Positions 14,401-25,500 of a DNA stretch of 64,000 nucleotides are shown one piece after another. Made by a program: the position numbers and the translations under genes. Each line of letters starts with the position of its first letter. Within the stretch, counting starts at the first letter, position 1. The notes beneath the pieces were generated by a model. The model searched no databases, was not told where the DNA came from, and worked only from the letters and a program-made list of their open reading frames with translations. The stretch spans positions 62,001 to 126,000 of the forward strand of contig NC_031474.1 of NCBI RefSeq assembly GCF_000006565.2, in the 5' to 3' direction. This DNA comes from Toxoplasma gondii ME49 (lineage: Eukaryota; Apicomplexa; Conoidasida; Eucoccidiorida; Sarcocystidae).

Positions 14401-17400
14401 TTCATCGACGGGCATGGCCGCTTCGTCTTGGAGTCCGCGGAGCTCAGCTTCCGTGTCTTCTTGTTCGTCCTCCTCTTCCTTCTCCATTTCGACGTCCAGA
14501 CGTTCATCTTCTTCTTCTTGTTCCTTCGAATGTCCTAACGGTGACCACGGATTCTCTCGATCTTCTTCCTCCCCGTCTCCTTCCTCTCCATCTTCTTCCT
14601 CCCCATCTCCTTCCTCTCCATCTTCTGCCTCTCCATCTTCTTCCTCTCCGTCTTCTTCGTCTTTGTCTGCTCTGTGAGCTTTCTCTTTCTGCTCCCGCTG
14701 CCTGTCAGAAGCGAGTTGCGTCAGGCCTCCTTCTACGCCGTAGGTCCTATACATCAGCAAGAGTGGAGGCGCCCGGACAAGACGAACATCCAGTGCAGAT
14801 GCAGACGAGTTGAGAGTGAAGCCAGAAGTGCCAGCGCTTGGCCTGTGACTTCCTCTGACGCACCGTGAGTGTGTTCCTTTTCAGCCTCCTCTGCTCGCTT
14901 CGTAGCTGCTTGGCCTGTTCGCCAGAGAACAAAAAGTGAGGGCCACCTTCTCGCGGGAGACTTACCTTTTCAAGAGTTCCTCCACGGGAATACTGGCTTC
15001 ATCTTGTAGGCCCTGCAGTTCACTCTGCAAATCTTCTTGCTCTTCGTCTTCTTCTCTCTCCATTTCTGCCTCAAGGCGGTCGTCTTCTTCTTCTTGGTCC
15101 TTGGCAAACATCGACGCAGTCCACTCTTTCTCTCCATCGTCTTCTTCTCCCCCCTCGGTCTTCGCCTTCGCCCGTCGGCCAGAGCTGAAGCGGCTCTCGC
15201 TTCGACCTGGTCCCTGCCTCTCAGTCTTTGCCTCCTCGTCAGAGACGAAGCTGTTGCGCCGAGAAGACATGGTCGTTTCTGACGTTAACCGTTTGCTTCC
15301 ATCGTGCTGGGCAGCTGTACTACGAAGGCACTGAAGCAAACGCCGAGCACACCAGCCGCGAGCGAGAAAGGAAAACGTAAGACGCCACGTTGACGCACTC
15401 TCCCCCTTGTTCCTCCGGACTGCACCACCGCATGTATTCTACCTCGTCACAACAGAAGCAGAGGTAGAAAGTACACTCGCGCGCTTCACTTCCCGCGAGG
15501 AAAGAGAGACTGGACGCTTGCCCCCTTGTTTGTCACCAACGAACGCCTCTACAACATCGAAGGCTACTTTTACGCAGAAACACACAGAGACGCAGACAAA
15601 CAACAAGCCACAATGGAAGACACACACGACGGCCACCTGCCACACAGACAGTCGTAAATCACGAGGTGAATGCATGCAGGCTGCTCGGCAGCAGAGTTTC
15701 AAAGCAGAAAGAGACGGCTCCAGGGAGACTGCAACGCCAGTCATACGTGGAGGTGAACCCAGTTTTCAGAGACCGGCCTAGCAAGAGGTGCCACCAGCTG
15801 GCTAACTTCCCTGCTCAAGAAACCGATGCACGGACACCCATCAAGATGAGCTTCTTACCGGCTTTCGGAGACCCTGAGCAAGCCGGCGGCACTGCTGCAT
15901 TGCCTCACTGACAAGTCGATCCAGCCTCTGCTTCTTCTTCTCGTGGAGTTGCCTCTGAAGCTGCCGCTTTTCCCTTTCCCACACGAGGCGCTCGATGCGT
16001 CGCCAGAAGACCTCGACGGGACCGCATGTGCTCTTCGCCACAGCGCGTAGTCGCCTGCGCGAGCAAGACACGAGCGCCGAAGCAGGCACTCAAACTCGGA
16101 CTGTTTAGACAGTGAAACCCACCACAGTTTTCTTTCTTGGATACAGATCGTGGTTGTTCAATCAACGCTGGATATACCTCTTGACGCACTCAACGAGACG
16201 GGCATGTACAGCACAGGAGTACTGCAGCAACGTGTACCTGAACAGCCAACGTCTGCACAGGCACTACACGAAGGGGACCATATTCCCTTCAACCATCTTG
16301 TCCTTCCTGGAGACGTCTACAGGAGCTCAGTCGCCACACAAGATGGAAGTTGGATGCTCACGCTCTCCGACAAGTGCACACGGCACTCACCACGTTGCAA
16401 TCCCGAGATGACGCGTGCACTGTTCATCCTTTTTCGCTTGCAGACCCCACAAGAAACCCGCTCTTGACATGAACTTGCGTCCGCGTATTAACGCCCACGA
16501 CATCTGGGTAGCGCACCTCTAACTGACTCCACTAGGAGCCACCGCGCTTACGGCGGTTGGGCACCCGAACCTTCGCTGCGTGGCGGAGCAGCTGCCAGTT
16601 TCTATAGCCAGTGCTCGAGGCGACCACGCAGGAACGTTATAAACAGATATAGTTGTGATGCTCGGAAGCATCAGAAGTGCTTCGCACCTCATTTGGCAAT
16701 GGATCTACTGATCGCACAAGCATTCAGTTCGTTTTTGAGAGGTATTCAGGAGCTGAAAACCACAGCATCCCCGACCTCAACGAATTTTCGCCACAGAGCC
16801 GTAATTACGCACCAGCTCTACACCGTTAGAAGTAAACCACAGTGTCGCAGCGGTACCGTCCAGCCTCCTTGTGAAATGTTTGAGAGAACCACGGACAACA
16901 CCATGGATCTCCACGGTCAGAGGCGGACCGGCAGCCACGGCGTTTTTTTTGTGTATTTGCTTCACCCACCTTTCTTCCTCTTCGGCCTTCATTTGCTTCT
17001 TCTTCTCCACAGTTTCCACGTGTCGTCGACACCCTCCCGCGAGTTGTCTGAAGAGTTTTCTCTTCTCTTTGTGTTCGTCGATGACGAGGTCCTGGAAACT
17101 TCGGATCTCTTTCTCGAGGATATTCTGAAAGACCACTTCCGGCACTCGCGCCGGCTCTCTCTGAGAGACTGGTCCTCCGCCTTCTCCGCGCCCAGAGGAC
17201 CGGCCCATCTTGACCAGAAGTTTCTGCAGCCTCTCCTGCAGACTCTGGAGTTCCTCCTGAACGGTCTTCTCCTCCTCCTGATTCAAACCTACGTCGTACA
17301 GCCCGCCGAGAGAGGCGAGAAACTCATCCATGTCCACGCATCCCGGGTGAAGGAGATTCCCGCTGTCGTCCACGCCACACATTTTGCATGCCAGCTCCGG

Positions 17401-18597
17401 AGGCGGTTCGTCCGGCAGCTCCTCGCCGCGTCTTCTCGCCTCCTCTCTCTGCTGCTGAATTTCCAAAAGGACCTGTCTCTGTTCCTCCTGCACACGAAGA
17501 ATCGTCCTCTCCCTCTCCTCGCGCTCCGTCAACGCCGGGTGCCGAAAGGCTTCCCACCGCACAGCTAGCTGGGCCTGTCTTCCAGGCGCGACGGCGCAGG
17601 CGCGCGAAGAGAATGCAGAAGAGTCTGCATGCGGGAAGCAGGCACTCGAGGCAAGAGGCCCAGCCACGGCCGACACCGAAGCTGAAGGCGCAGAACAACA
17701 CGAAGCGGAGGGGTTGGAGAGCTCCAGCCACTCTTTCTCGCGCAAGGCTGGCCAATCGCCGCAAGAGCCACTCGCGACCGGCTCGTCTCCAGCGACAGAG
17801 GCGTCCCCGTCGTCGCTGGCTGTATTCCGCTGCACACATTCCTCGAGAGGCCACCCGCCAGGGAGCGTCGCCGCCGACAGCGAAGCGCCATCGTGCTCCG
17901 AGGAGTCTCTCGAGGTCACGCGGCCTCTGCGTCGCCGTGGCCTGTCACGGGAGCCCGGTTGAGCCCCGTCTTGGATCCCGTCCGCCCAAGCGTCACGGAG
18001 GTGATCTGAGGACGCGGAAACGCACGCAGATTTGCTCTCGTCTCCGTTCTGGACACGAGAGGAGAACGACAGTCTGACTTGTTGGAACGGAAGCCCCTCG
18101 CCGACTCCCTGTCCCCCCATCGTCCGCCTCCAGGGGCTCGCGGCGGAAGGTCCAGACTCGAGAGGCGCCGCTGACGGCGCCTGTCCGTTCCGGTTTCCTG
18201 ATACGTCACAGGAAAGCGCAGGCGGACTCCCCGAGTTGTGAATAGGAGGGGCGTTGAGAGACATGGGGTCCGCAACTGCATGCAAGGCTCGAGGCGCCGC
18301 CTCGGAGCTCTTCTGCGCGACACGGAGGCCTCCTGAAGGCGTCGCGGCGGAAGTCGACAATGCACGCTGGGAGGAGACAGCTGAGGAGGCAGCGGCTACA
18401 TGGCAGGGGACACTCCAGGGCTGAGCATCTGCGACCGAGCCGCCTGACGAACCGGCCACGCATGGGCAATCACTGAGAGAAAACGACGCTGGCCTCCGCA
18501 CCAAGGTAGAAGGAGCGACAGGCGAAAAAGCAGAGACTGAGTCCTGTTCAGAAGAGACGCTGTGACCAGGTGGCTGCCACTGGGGGGGCAGCGACAT
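2495..18597 (-). CDS. SRCAP: SRCAP/SWR1-type SNF2-family chromatin remodeling ATPase
   Basis: This is the catalytic subunit of an SWR1/SRCAP complex, which by family knowledge exchanges H2A.Z into nucleosomes using ATP. Exons, all phase-consistent: 18597-16970, 16054-15859, 15330-14966, 14746-14390, 14174-13755, 13310-12017, 11642-11245, 10621-8205, 7501-7329, 6749-6598, 6174-6000, 5704-5567, 5059-4890, 4552-4303, 3783-3532, 3107-2961, 2647-2495 (about 2,894 aa). Order: disordered N-terminus; a poorly conserved basic helical region where HSA would be expected (exon 2); acidic EELL modules (exons 3-5); ATPase lobe 1 with DEMGLGKT near residue 1247 and LDEAQN near 1347; the conserved [14 protein letters not shown] segment (exon 7); a huge insert (exon 8); helicase lobe 2 with [15 protein letters not shown] and [11 protein letters not shown]; an acidic C-terminus. 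The split ATPase and the EKQMP block separate it from INO80 and SNF2 proper. Exons 9-11 rest on phase and weak family similarity. The ATG at 18597 is the likely start. A homologue of about 2.9 thousand residues is known in Toxoplasma (recalled, not searched). Confidence 0.95.
3949..4010 (+). repeat. dispersed copy of the 72-bp repeat family
   Basis: The segment AGAACTTGGTTGTCTGCATC, followed by TCATAATCGGAG, matches the core of the 49.2-49.45 kb repeat. It sits in the SRCAP intron between exons 3783-3532 and 4552-4303. Confidence 0.6.
6189..6209. repeat. (CA)n tract upstream of an SRCAP 3' splice site
   Basis: On the minus strand this reads as a GT/TG tract ending about 15 bp before the acceptor GGTGCAG at 6175. 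It stands where a polypyrimidine tract is expected. Confidence 0.7.
8205..10621 (-). other. SRCAP: SRCAP exon 8: 805-codon insert between the ATPase lobes
   Basis: One long open exon joins in phase to exon 7 (CG plus G) and to exon 9. After about 30 ordered residues ([16 protein letters not shown]) it becomes Ser/Pro/Gly/Ala-rich low complexity. A short basic Cys/Arg-rich stretch ([20 protein letters not shown]) lies near its C-terminal third. SWR1-family ATPases carry an insertion here that binds accessory subunits such as RuvB-like proteins. The location is diagnostic, but the sequence itself is not conserved. Confidence 0.9.
11021..11042. repeat. (CA)n microsatellite in SRCAP intron 7
   Basis: A short, nearly perfect CA tract in the 623-bp intron between exons 7 and 8. 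No other feature is visible in that intron. Confidence 0.85.
12017..13310 (-). other. SRCAP: SRCAP exon 6: acidic linker plus N-terminal ATPase lobe
   Basis: A single 431-codon exon. The first half is acidic and Ser-rich with a Glu run. The second half holds the SNF2 N-lobe: the YQxxGVQWL entry motif, Walker A ([11 protein letters not shown]), motif Ia ([13 protein letters not shown]), the DEAQ box and motif III ([10 protein letters not shown]), closing with the SRCAP-type FxMPxVFQSHxxFKEWF segment. It starts after TCTTCAG and ends at CAG followed by GTACAG. No key residue is missing. Confidence 0.95.
13755..15330 (-). repeat. SRCAP: SRCAP exons 3-5: repeated acidic EELL module
   Basis: Three consecutive exons (15330-14966, 14746-14390, 14174-13755) each encode a Glu/Asp-rich stretch closing with [30 protein letters not shown] or [15 protein letters not shown]. 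Exons 4 and 5 also share their beginning (T/I-YGVEGG, then QLA-S/A-D), and both start and end after the second codon base. Most SWR1 homologues have one or two such LPxEELL motifs in the acidic region ahead of the ATPase. The pattern fits in-frame tandem exon duplication. Confidence 0.88.
14561..14650. repeat. 30-bp imperfect tandem repeat inside SRCAP exon 4
   Basis: Three copies of a 30-bp pyrimidine-rich unit (14561-14590, 14591-14620, 14621-14650) differ at a few bases. On the coding strand they read as Gly/Glu/Asp repeats such as [10 protein letters not shown]. Because the unit is 30 bp, length changes would keep the frame. Confidence 0.85.
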
Positions 18598-21500
18598 CGT
18601 AGACAGAGAGAGACAAAGCAGGAGGGAGAGCGTTCCAGATTTGGGCTATCCATGAAGAAGACGCGAACAACGCGAGCTGCAGCTCCAGGCATTCATAGTG
18701 CTTACGGCAAAACAGGTTACGAAAAATTTGAGATGGCGGCAAGGTCGGCGGTACCCTTTGACGGGCAGGCAGCCGTTCCCTCCGTCTTCGGGATGTTTGC
18801 GCGACGACCGAGGAATGGAATCGCACGGTGGTTTCAGGCGCAGTCGGATGCTTTACACTGCAAATGAAATCGAAAACCAGTTCGGGTGGAAACTTCCTGG
18901 ACAGGCAGTATGCCACGAGCACAACAGCCCCGTGAAGTCTGTTCCGCGTCACAGAAGACCAGAAACACCCGAGTGCAGGAGTCCGCCGTCAGCGAGCATT
19001 TGAGAAAAACACAGTGGAAACATTGTTTGAGCCCATACGTGTCAGCGCAGCTGCAAACCCATGAAAATATCGATCGCAAGGATGGCCTCGCGAACCAGCA
19101 ACCTGAGAGAACCCGCGAGAACGGATGTTGCCGCGTGGACGGGCAGGACAGGCACACCACCGGAGAAGGCTGCGTTGCCCTCCCGGGTGCAAGGACAGAA
19201 ACCAAAGGGCAGCACACAGACAAGTGTGCCTAGGACAAAGCAACAACTGGTGGTTTGCTCCTTCGTCATTTGCCGAGGGACAAGTCAGAGAGCTACGCGT
19301 GGAACGGAGGACGAAGGCGTCGACAGGTCCCCGTCTCGGAGACAAGAAAACGGGAAAGATTTGGCGCAGAAAGCCAGCTGGCAACTGACGCACCGTCTTG
19401 ATGAACAGGACAGGACGTTGGAGACCCGTTTGACGATCAGGACAAAGGAGAACAAAGGAAAATGTTGTAGAAGTCACCAGGTGACGATCTTAGTGGGGTC
19501 TTCTTTGCGCTCACTTTTCCTGACAGCTGACGGAAGGGCGCCTGGACTAACTTCAGGATCCGTCGGCGAAGGATCCGTTGAGAAAACTCAAATATGTGAG
19601 ACGACTTCGGGACAACGTATGGGGAGAAAAAACGGAAACTCCAGTTTCGCAGAAGTCGGCAACCTTTAGGCTGGCTCTCATCGATCCACCACAAAGCCAC
19701 ACCGTCGATGGCAGTGCCATCCAGATCACGGAGTCAGGGTCACCTTGCTAGAACGCCCTGAACAAAATGCAGATTCTCAGATGGAGAATCGTTGCAAGGA
19801 TGTAAACAAATTCGTCCTCTCGAGACAAGAGGAAAAGAAGGGGAGACGGCAAGCGCATAGACTACTCAGAGCTAGTGGAAGCGAGGCGGCCGGGGCAGTC
19901 TTGAACTGCACTCCTCGCGGATGCACGGCAGCTCCAGAAAATGGGTAAAATCGAGCAGCGGAGAGCAGAGAAGTCTGTATACGCAAAGAAAAGTTCCTAG
20001 CACATCGTCGCGTGGCGGGAGATCCGTCGTCCAGTGTTCACCTCTTTCCAATGCTTTCTCGGGGGCCGTCAAGCGAATCGGGTTCTCGATTATAAGCCGT
20101 GGGAACCTCGCCACAGACCACCGCTGTGGTCTTGAGAAGACAGCGGTACTTGCTTGCGATAAACAATGAACACCCCCTTTGACTTGTTCGGTCCCTTTCG
20201 TATTTTCTTACGCGGAGAAGAGGTTCCACGTCAAGGCTCAGCATATGTTGACAGGTACGAAAACCGCATCTTTTTCTCAACGCTGCTTTGCTGTGGATCC
20301 ACGACTGGCACCCCTTCAATGCAAGGAGACAAGACAGTGGATCGTGACTGCCGCCGCTGTTAGGTCCGTCACGTGTCTCATACGTGGTTGCAACAGCGCA
20401 AACCGCCAGTAGCGTTTACTGCCAGCTTGTTGCGTTCACGTCTACGAGGTAAGGGGGGGTATGCATGTGGGTCACATTCTGTAGCGAACCACCCAGTCGG
20501 AAGTCTCATCTCAGCGCTTCCAGGAAAAACCTGCTCAAGGGCTGTAGACCCACGGAAAGCAAACGGCTCGAGACACGCCAGGATTGGTCGTCACCTGTGG
20601 CTGATGCTTGCTCAATAACGGATCCCAGTTTCTTCCCCTCCATTGGTGAAACGTGTTTCAGTTCTCGCTGTCAGGCGAAACGTACTTTCAGTGGCATTCC
20701 AGCGCACGTGATTTCGAGTCCCCTTCGTTCAGAACACACCAGCTCGTCCCACAAGTATATCGCTTGTTGAGCAGCACTATGTCTGATAATCGAGGAAATC
20801 ATACTTTATACTCAGACAATCATGCATATACTGGCCACATCTCGTGTCCTGATTTGCTAACGAATAAGCATTTGGGTGTCTAAAGCGCGAGTCTCACACG
20901 CCGGTACCGGCGAGACAGTACGATGGGATGGATCCTGCCTTAACGAAGTGCCTGACCCCGCAGTTCAGGGAGTTCAATATTGGTCTTGCTCATTCGCGGA
21001 AGCAAAGGTCTCATACTCTCTCTCAGTCGAAATGTGGGTGTACGATGGTCGTTTTTCTACCGGTGCGCCGATTAAGCTAGCAGAACAGAATCACGCATGT
21101 GGCTGGCATGGGTACTGGAAACAATACTGCTGCCACAGCAGCGATATAAGCGAAAGCCATGTAGGCCGCTCGTTCTGCTTAACAGGAGTTATATATAGTG
21201 TCCTAGGAACTGTAATGTATGCGTTTATTCGATGTAACTTGCACAGGTCTGGATCGCGGTTCGTTTGTAGAGACAGCATCTACTTATAATGTGGTAGTTA
21301 GAATACACTGTCTGGCTACGATCTTTCGCCTGTGTTGCGTGCCTCACTGAAATATATAACCTGAGAACCCTCCTGTGGAGGTGAGGGGAAAGAGGTGATG
21401 AGGAAAAAACATATGAACGGTGCAAAACACAGACAAAAACGCGCTGTCAGAACCGGCGAACGATTTTGCAATGCCTCCGCGCCGATAGCTCAGCACATCA

Positions 21501-22518
21501 CCTAGCGAATGTGGACATGCGCTTCTTCCTTCTGTAGGCGTGGAAATCAGTCCGGAGATTGCAACACTGTAGAATGCTTAATCAATACAAATCCGCATAA
21601 ACAGGACGGCTTACTTCGCCGGGCGTGAGGTGTCACTGTTCGAGACCCGAGTACAGAGCTCGAAATACGTTCGATGACCACGGGATTCAAGCGAGACATC
21701 ACAAACTGTCCACGCGAGTCACCGCCACCAAAAGCAACAACTGGACACCGCATCAGTAACATTAAACAAGAATCTAGATTTTCGTAGTACTTTTGAAATC
21801 CGATATTGAGGCAAGCGCAAGCCTTTCTAACAATGAATCATGAGGTACATGCACTCCGCTATCGTCGCGGCTGTAACAGAAGTCGCGCCGTCGCCACGCT
21901 GTAGATGGGAGTCCTGTCTTTTCTGGCAGATATCTTGTTGGATGTTCTTCTCTTGGAACAAATCGAATCCATAGTTTTCTCGCCTGCGAAATTCGTCGTT
22001 TTACACATGTGCGGCAGCACGCAACAGGTGGTAGAAGTGCGTTTGTGCCGTCCTACTGTCGAGTCACCAGACGTGTGAAGTTCTGAATATGTTCTAAGGC
22101 TGATCAGGTGTCCGCAGTTTGTTTGGTTCTGGGGAGGCATGAAAAGTGACAAAAGCCGCGTCGCTTGCATAAAAGCTGCGCCCTGTGCAGACCAATGCTA
22201 GACACAGGTGGGCGCCCATTTTGACCTGAGGATTTTAAATCGACAGAACGTCGCAAACTGTTGGCCCCAGCCTGCCAAAGAGACATTCATCTGCAAATCG
22301 TGCAGAGCCAAGCGTTCGACGAGTGCATCTAAGAGAAACAGATGAAACAACGAATATCTCCCGCAGCTGACCGCGAATCCGCGAGCCACACAAAAAAACC
22401 TCCGTATGTTGGAGACATAGAAGACCTTTCAAAAAGTAATTACCAAACGCAGCGTTGGTCAAGAGCAAACTCCAGGAGACGCTGTGGACTGGTGAGGCAT
22501 CCCTTTCCAACAAGTTCG
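18598..22518. other. intergenic region between SRCAP 5' end and PIG-Q 3' end
   Basis: This 3.9 kb stretch lies upstream of the SRCAP start and downstream of the PIG-Q stop, both minus-strand genes. It should contain the SRCAP promoter and leader near 18.6-20 kb and the PIG-Q 3' UTR near 22.5 kb. Open frames up to about 200 codons occur but none shows homology, splice consistency or coding composition. I see no RNA gene in it. Confidence 0.5.
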
Positions 22519-25500
22519 TTACTCTGCCTTTCCGGTTGTCTTTTTGAAATGGATCAGCTTTCCAGAAAAGAGCGACGGGAAAAGCGTGCTTGGCGAGAAG
22601 GGCCAGAAGGTTTGCTCGAGTGCCTCTTTGACCGTGGGGAGTAGGATTTCGCCCCAGGTCACTGGATGAGTCTGCAACTCGATGTACGTTATTGGATTCT
22701 GACCGGCAAATCGCACAACTGGATCTACCCTATACCGGACGGCCTGTTTTCCTGCCTTCTCAATGAGAGTCCCAGTGGAGTGTGTTTTCGCTTGTGCGCT
22801 GTTGAGTGAGTGTCTGGTCAACTCGCCACTGGAAACGAACGCTGAATCTAAGCTGTCTTCCACTTGAGGCCGACTTCGTGAATCTCCTTCTTCCGAACCG
22901 TCGTTCAACAATGCGGCCCCTCTGCAAGTGCTTTCTTCTTTCCCCGTTTGCACTTGGGTAGATGAAGCCGTCCGGCTCCCTCTTTCACTGGCGCCACCTG
23001 GCCGAGACTGCTTCTCGCCATCTGCAACTTCCTCCCCAAATGGCTTTGTGCAGCTGCCGTCCTCAAGCACACGGACACTAATCGACCCAGGAAAGAGCCC
23101 AGGGTAGATGAGGCGCAGCAGAAGAAGAGAGAGAGGCAGACGGCGGACCAGCAGCGCCGCCAGTCGCAACATGCTGTGGACGAAGAGGATCGAGAGCCAA
23201 ATAATCGCAAAAGAGAAGTAAAAGAGGAAGAAAGTGGGGAACAAGCAACTCATGATGGTAAAGAGGATGCATCCCATCAGCAGTTGGTCAAGCTCAAACT
23301 CCAGGGTATCTACCCGGTGACGCAAAATATTGCGCTTCTTTCCTCTGCAACAGAACACGCGACAGCAGGAAACACAAGGGGCGTTCACATCTACGAGAGA
23401 AACCGTATATTTGTGTCCCTGTTTCACTCCGCAGCTTGATAATCTGGATAATCTGAAACGTTGGGCGACAACACAACATCACCTTGCTGTGAGCTTCTGA
23501 ATAGTCCCCATGTTTTCGTTGTTCTTGCTTCCTTTCAGCCTTCAAGTCTCTTCTCCAAACGCAGACTTTCTGGAAAATGCCATAACATCGGAAGGACTTC
23601 CCGTGCAAGACCAACGGTGATTTCATCTTGCTCGTTTTTGGCCGATCGACAAACTTGACAGTGACGGATGGGGTGTGCTACATTACAAGGCACGAGACAC
23701 AGAAGGAAACACCTGTTCACGAGACGAAACGAAGCTGTATTTCTTCCACGTATCTACTTGGAGATCCGATAAACGAGTATTTCTTGAACGGAATGATCGG
23801 CGGTCCACTCGAACACCAGCGGGTACAGAGGGATCTAAGACACTGCCTAGGACTTTAGGCATGAGCAACAGACCGAGGCCGACATATGCAGGCCGCTGTT
23901 TGAAACGAAGTCGCCAACTATACCTCACTGCTGGCTTTGCTACCCCTACCGTAAGGGACATGAAAGACGGCTTCGAAGTGTTTTTGCCGGGAGTCATTCC
24001 CGGCAGTTAATTGAGTCTCGGCCTGGGCGTCTAGAGGTCTCTGATTGCTTTTTCAGGAGTTTAACGCATTCGTTCTGAAAGGCCCAAAATAACTTGGTGT
24101 TCCGGTACGGACGTCGCCTTACCGAAACATGGTGAACAACGTGCAGAGGCTCTGCCAGGACGTCTCCATCAGTTTGGCGCAAACCATGTACACGTAGAAG
24201 ACGTGGGCAGTTGAGAAGAGCATTAAGTCCGCGGCAGTGGCGAAGAAGAACGCGCCGCCCCAGGCCCAGCCCCGCGTAGGGCCGCGCCAAGTCAAGGCGG
24301 CGCCGAAGGCCAGCGTGACGAATTCAACGCCTATGTGGAAGGCCGAGCACGAGACGAGGTTGACCACCGGCCGGAGAAGCGGTCCCGGGCACCCGTCGTC
24401 GTCGAGGTCTCCCGAACTGCGGTGGCAGTTCTCTTTCTGCAGCAGGGCAAGGGGTCGGTCGCTGTCGACTTGCAGCCAGACGGAGAGAAACGAGAAGATC
24501 GACAGCAGCAACGCGAGCGGCAGCGCCAGCGACCCTCTCGATCCATACAAGTCCACGCACAAGTCGTAAAGGAAGGACGCCGCCTCGTTCCAGTAGTGCA
24601 GAGTGGTCAAGATGAGAGAGCCGAGGATGCTCCCGAGATTTGGGTTCAGCTTGAACCCCGCCGGATTGTCCATCAGCCAACGCACGTGGTTGGCGAGGAG
24701 GCGCAGGTGCAGGAAGCAGTAGGCGCGCGAGAAGAGCGCAAACAGAGACGGAGGTGGGCCGTAGAGGAGACAGCTCGCTGCAGACGAGAAACAGAGAGGG
24801 AGAGCAGAAAGGTCGGCGCGGACTGCGTCCGCAAGGCGACGACCGCCCATGCCGCCAGTGCGAGTGGCAGCCGTCGCCCCTCCTAGGGAGTGGAGAAACG
24901 AAAAAGAGGGACAGGCCGAGCGCCATGCTGGTTGCAGACACGACTCCCATGGGTCGAGCTGGGGACTGTGGAGGTCGGCGTTCCCTCGTTCGAACTCGCG
25001 CAGGAGCAGAGCAGAGAGATCCGACGCAGAACATGTCTCTCTCCCGCTGTCTGGCGGCGTCTGTGCCAACGGAGAGAAGGCTGAGAAGGGGAGACAGGAG
25101 CGACAGGAGGAGGGGAGAACGAGCCCTGTGACTGAAAGCGCGAGTAAGTGAGGAATGAACAAGCCAATCAACAAATCCAAACCGACGGCCGTGACGACAC
25201 CCAAAATTCGCAGCGGTGCCACAGACAAGTACCAAGGCAGGCGTTGCGGGACGCGACACGCTCGGGAAGGTAACAAAAGAACGCGGTCGGCTTCAGACGC
25301 CGACATCGACGAAAAAAAGTCGCACCGAGAGCACCGCGATGGCTCTGGTGTCTTTCCCCTTGACTGCTTAAGAAGGACTGGGTGCGTTTCTCGACCTTCC
25401 GAATTCGTCCTGGACCCTTTCCGCGCATGCACGGAACCCTGCGGTCTCTCCACTGCCCCCCTCTCGCTCAAGCGATCTTCGCTAGTCTCTTCCGAGCAGG

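Noticed and set aside
16693..17568. A 291-codon plus-strand open frame
   Set aside because: It mirrors SRCAP exon 1 and the adjacent intron on the other strand; no recognised domains.
20400..22300. AT-richer stretch considered as mitochondrial DNA inserted in the nucleus
   Set aside because: Such insertions are common in Toxoplasma, but I could not match any cob, cox1, cox3 or rRNA fragment by eye, so no claim is made.
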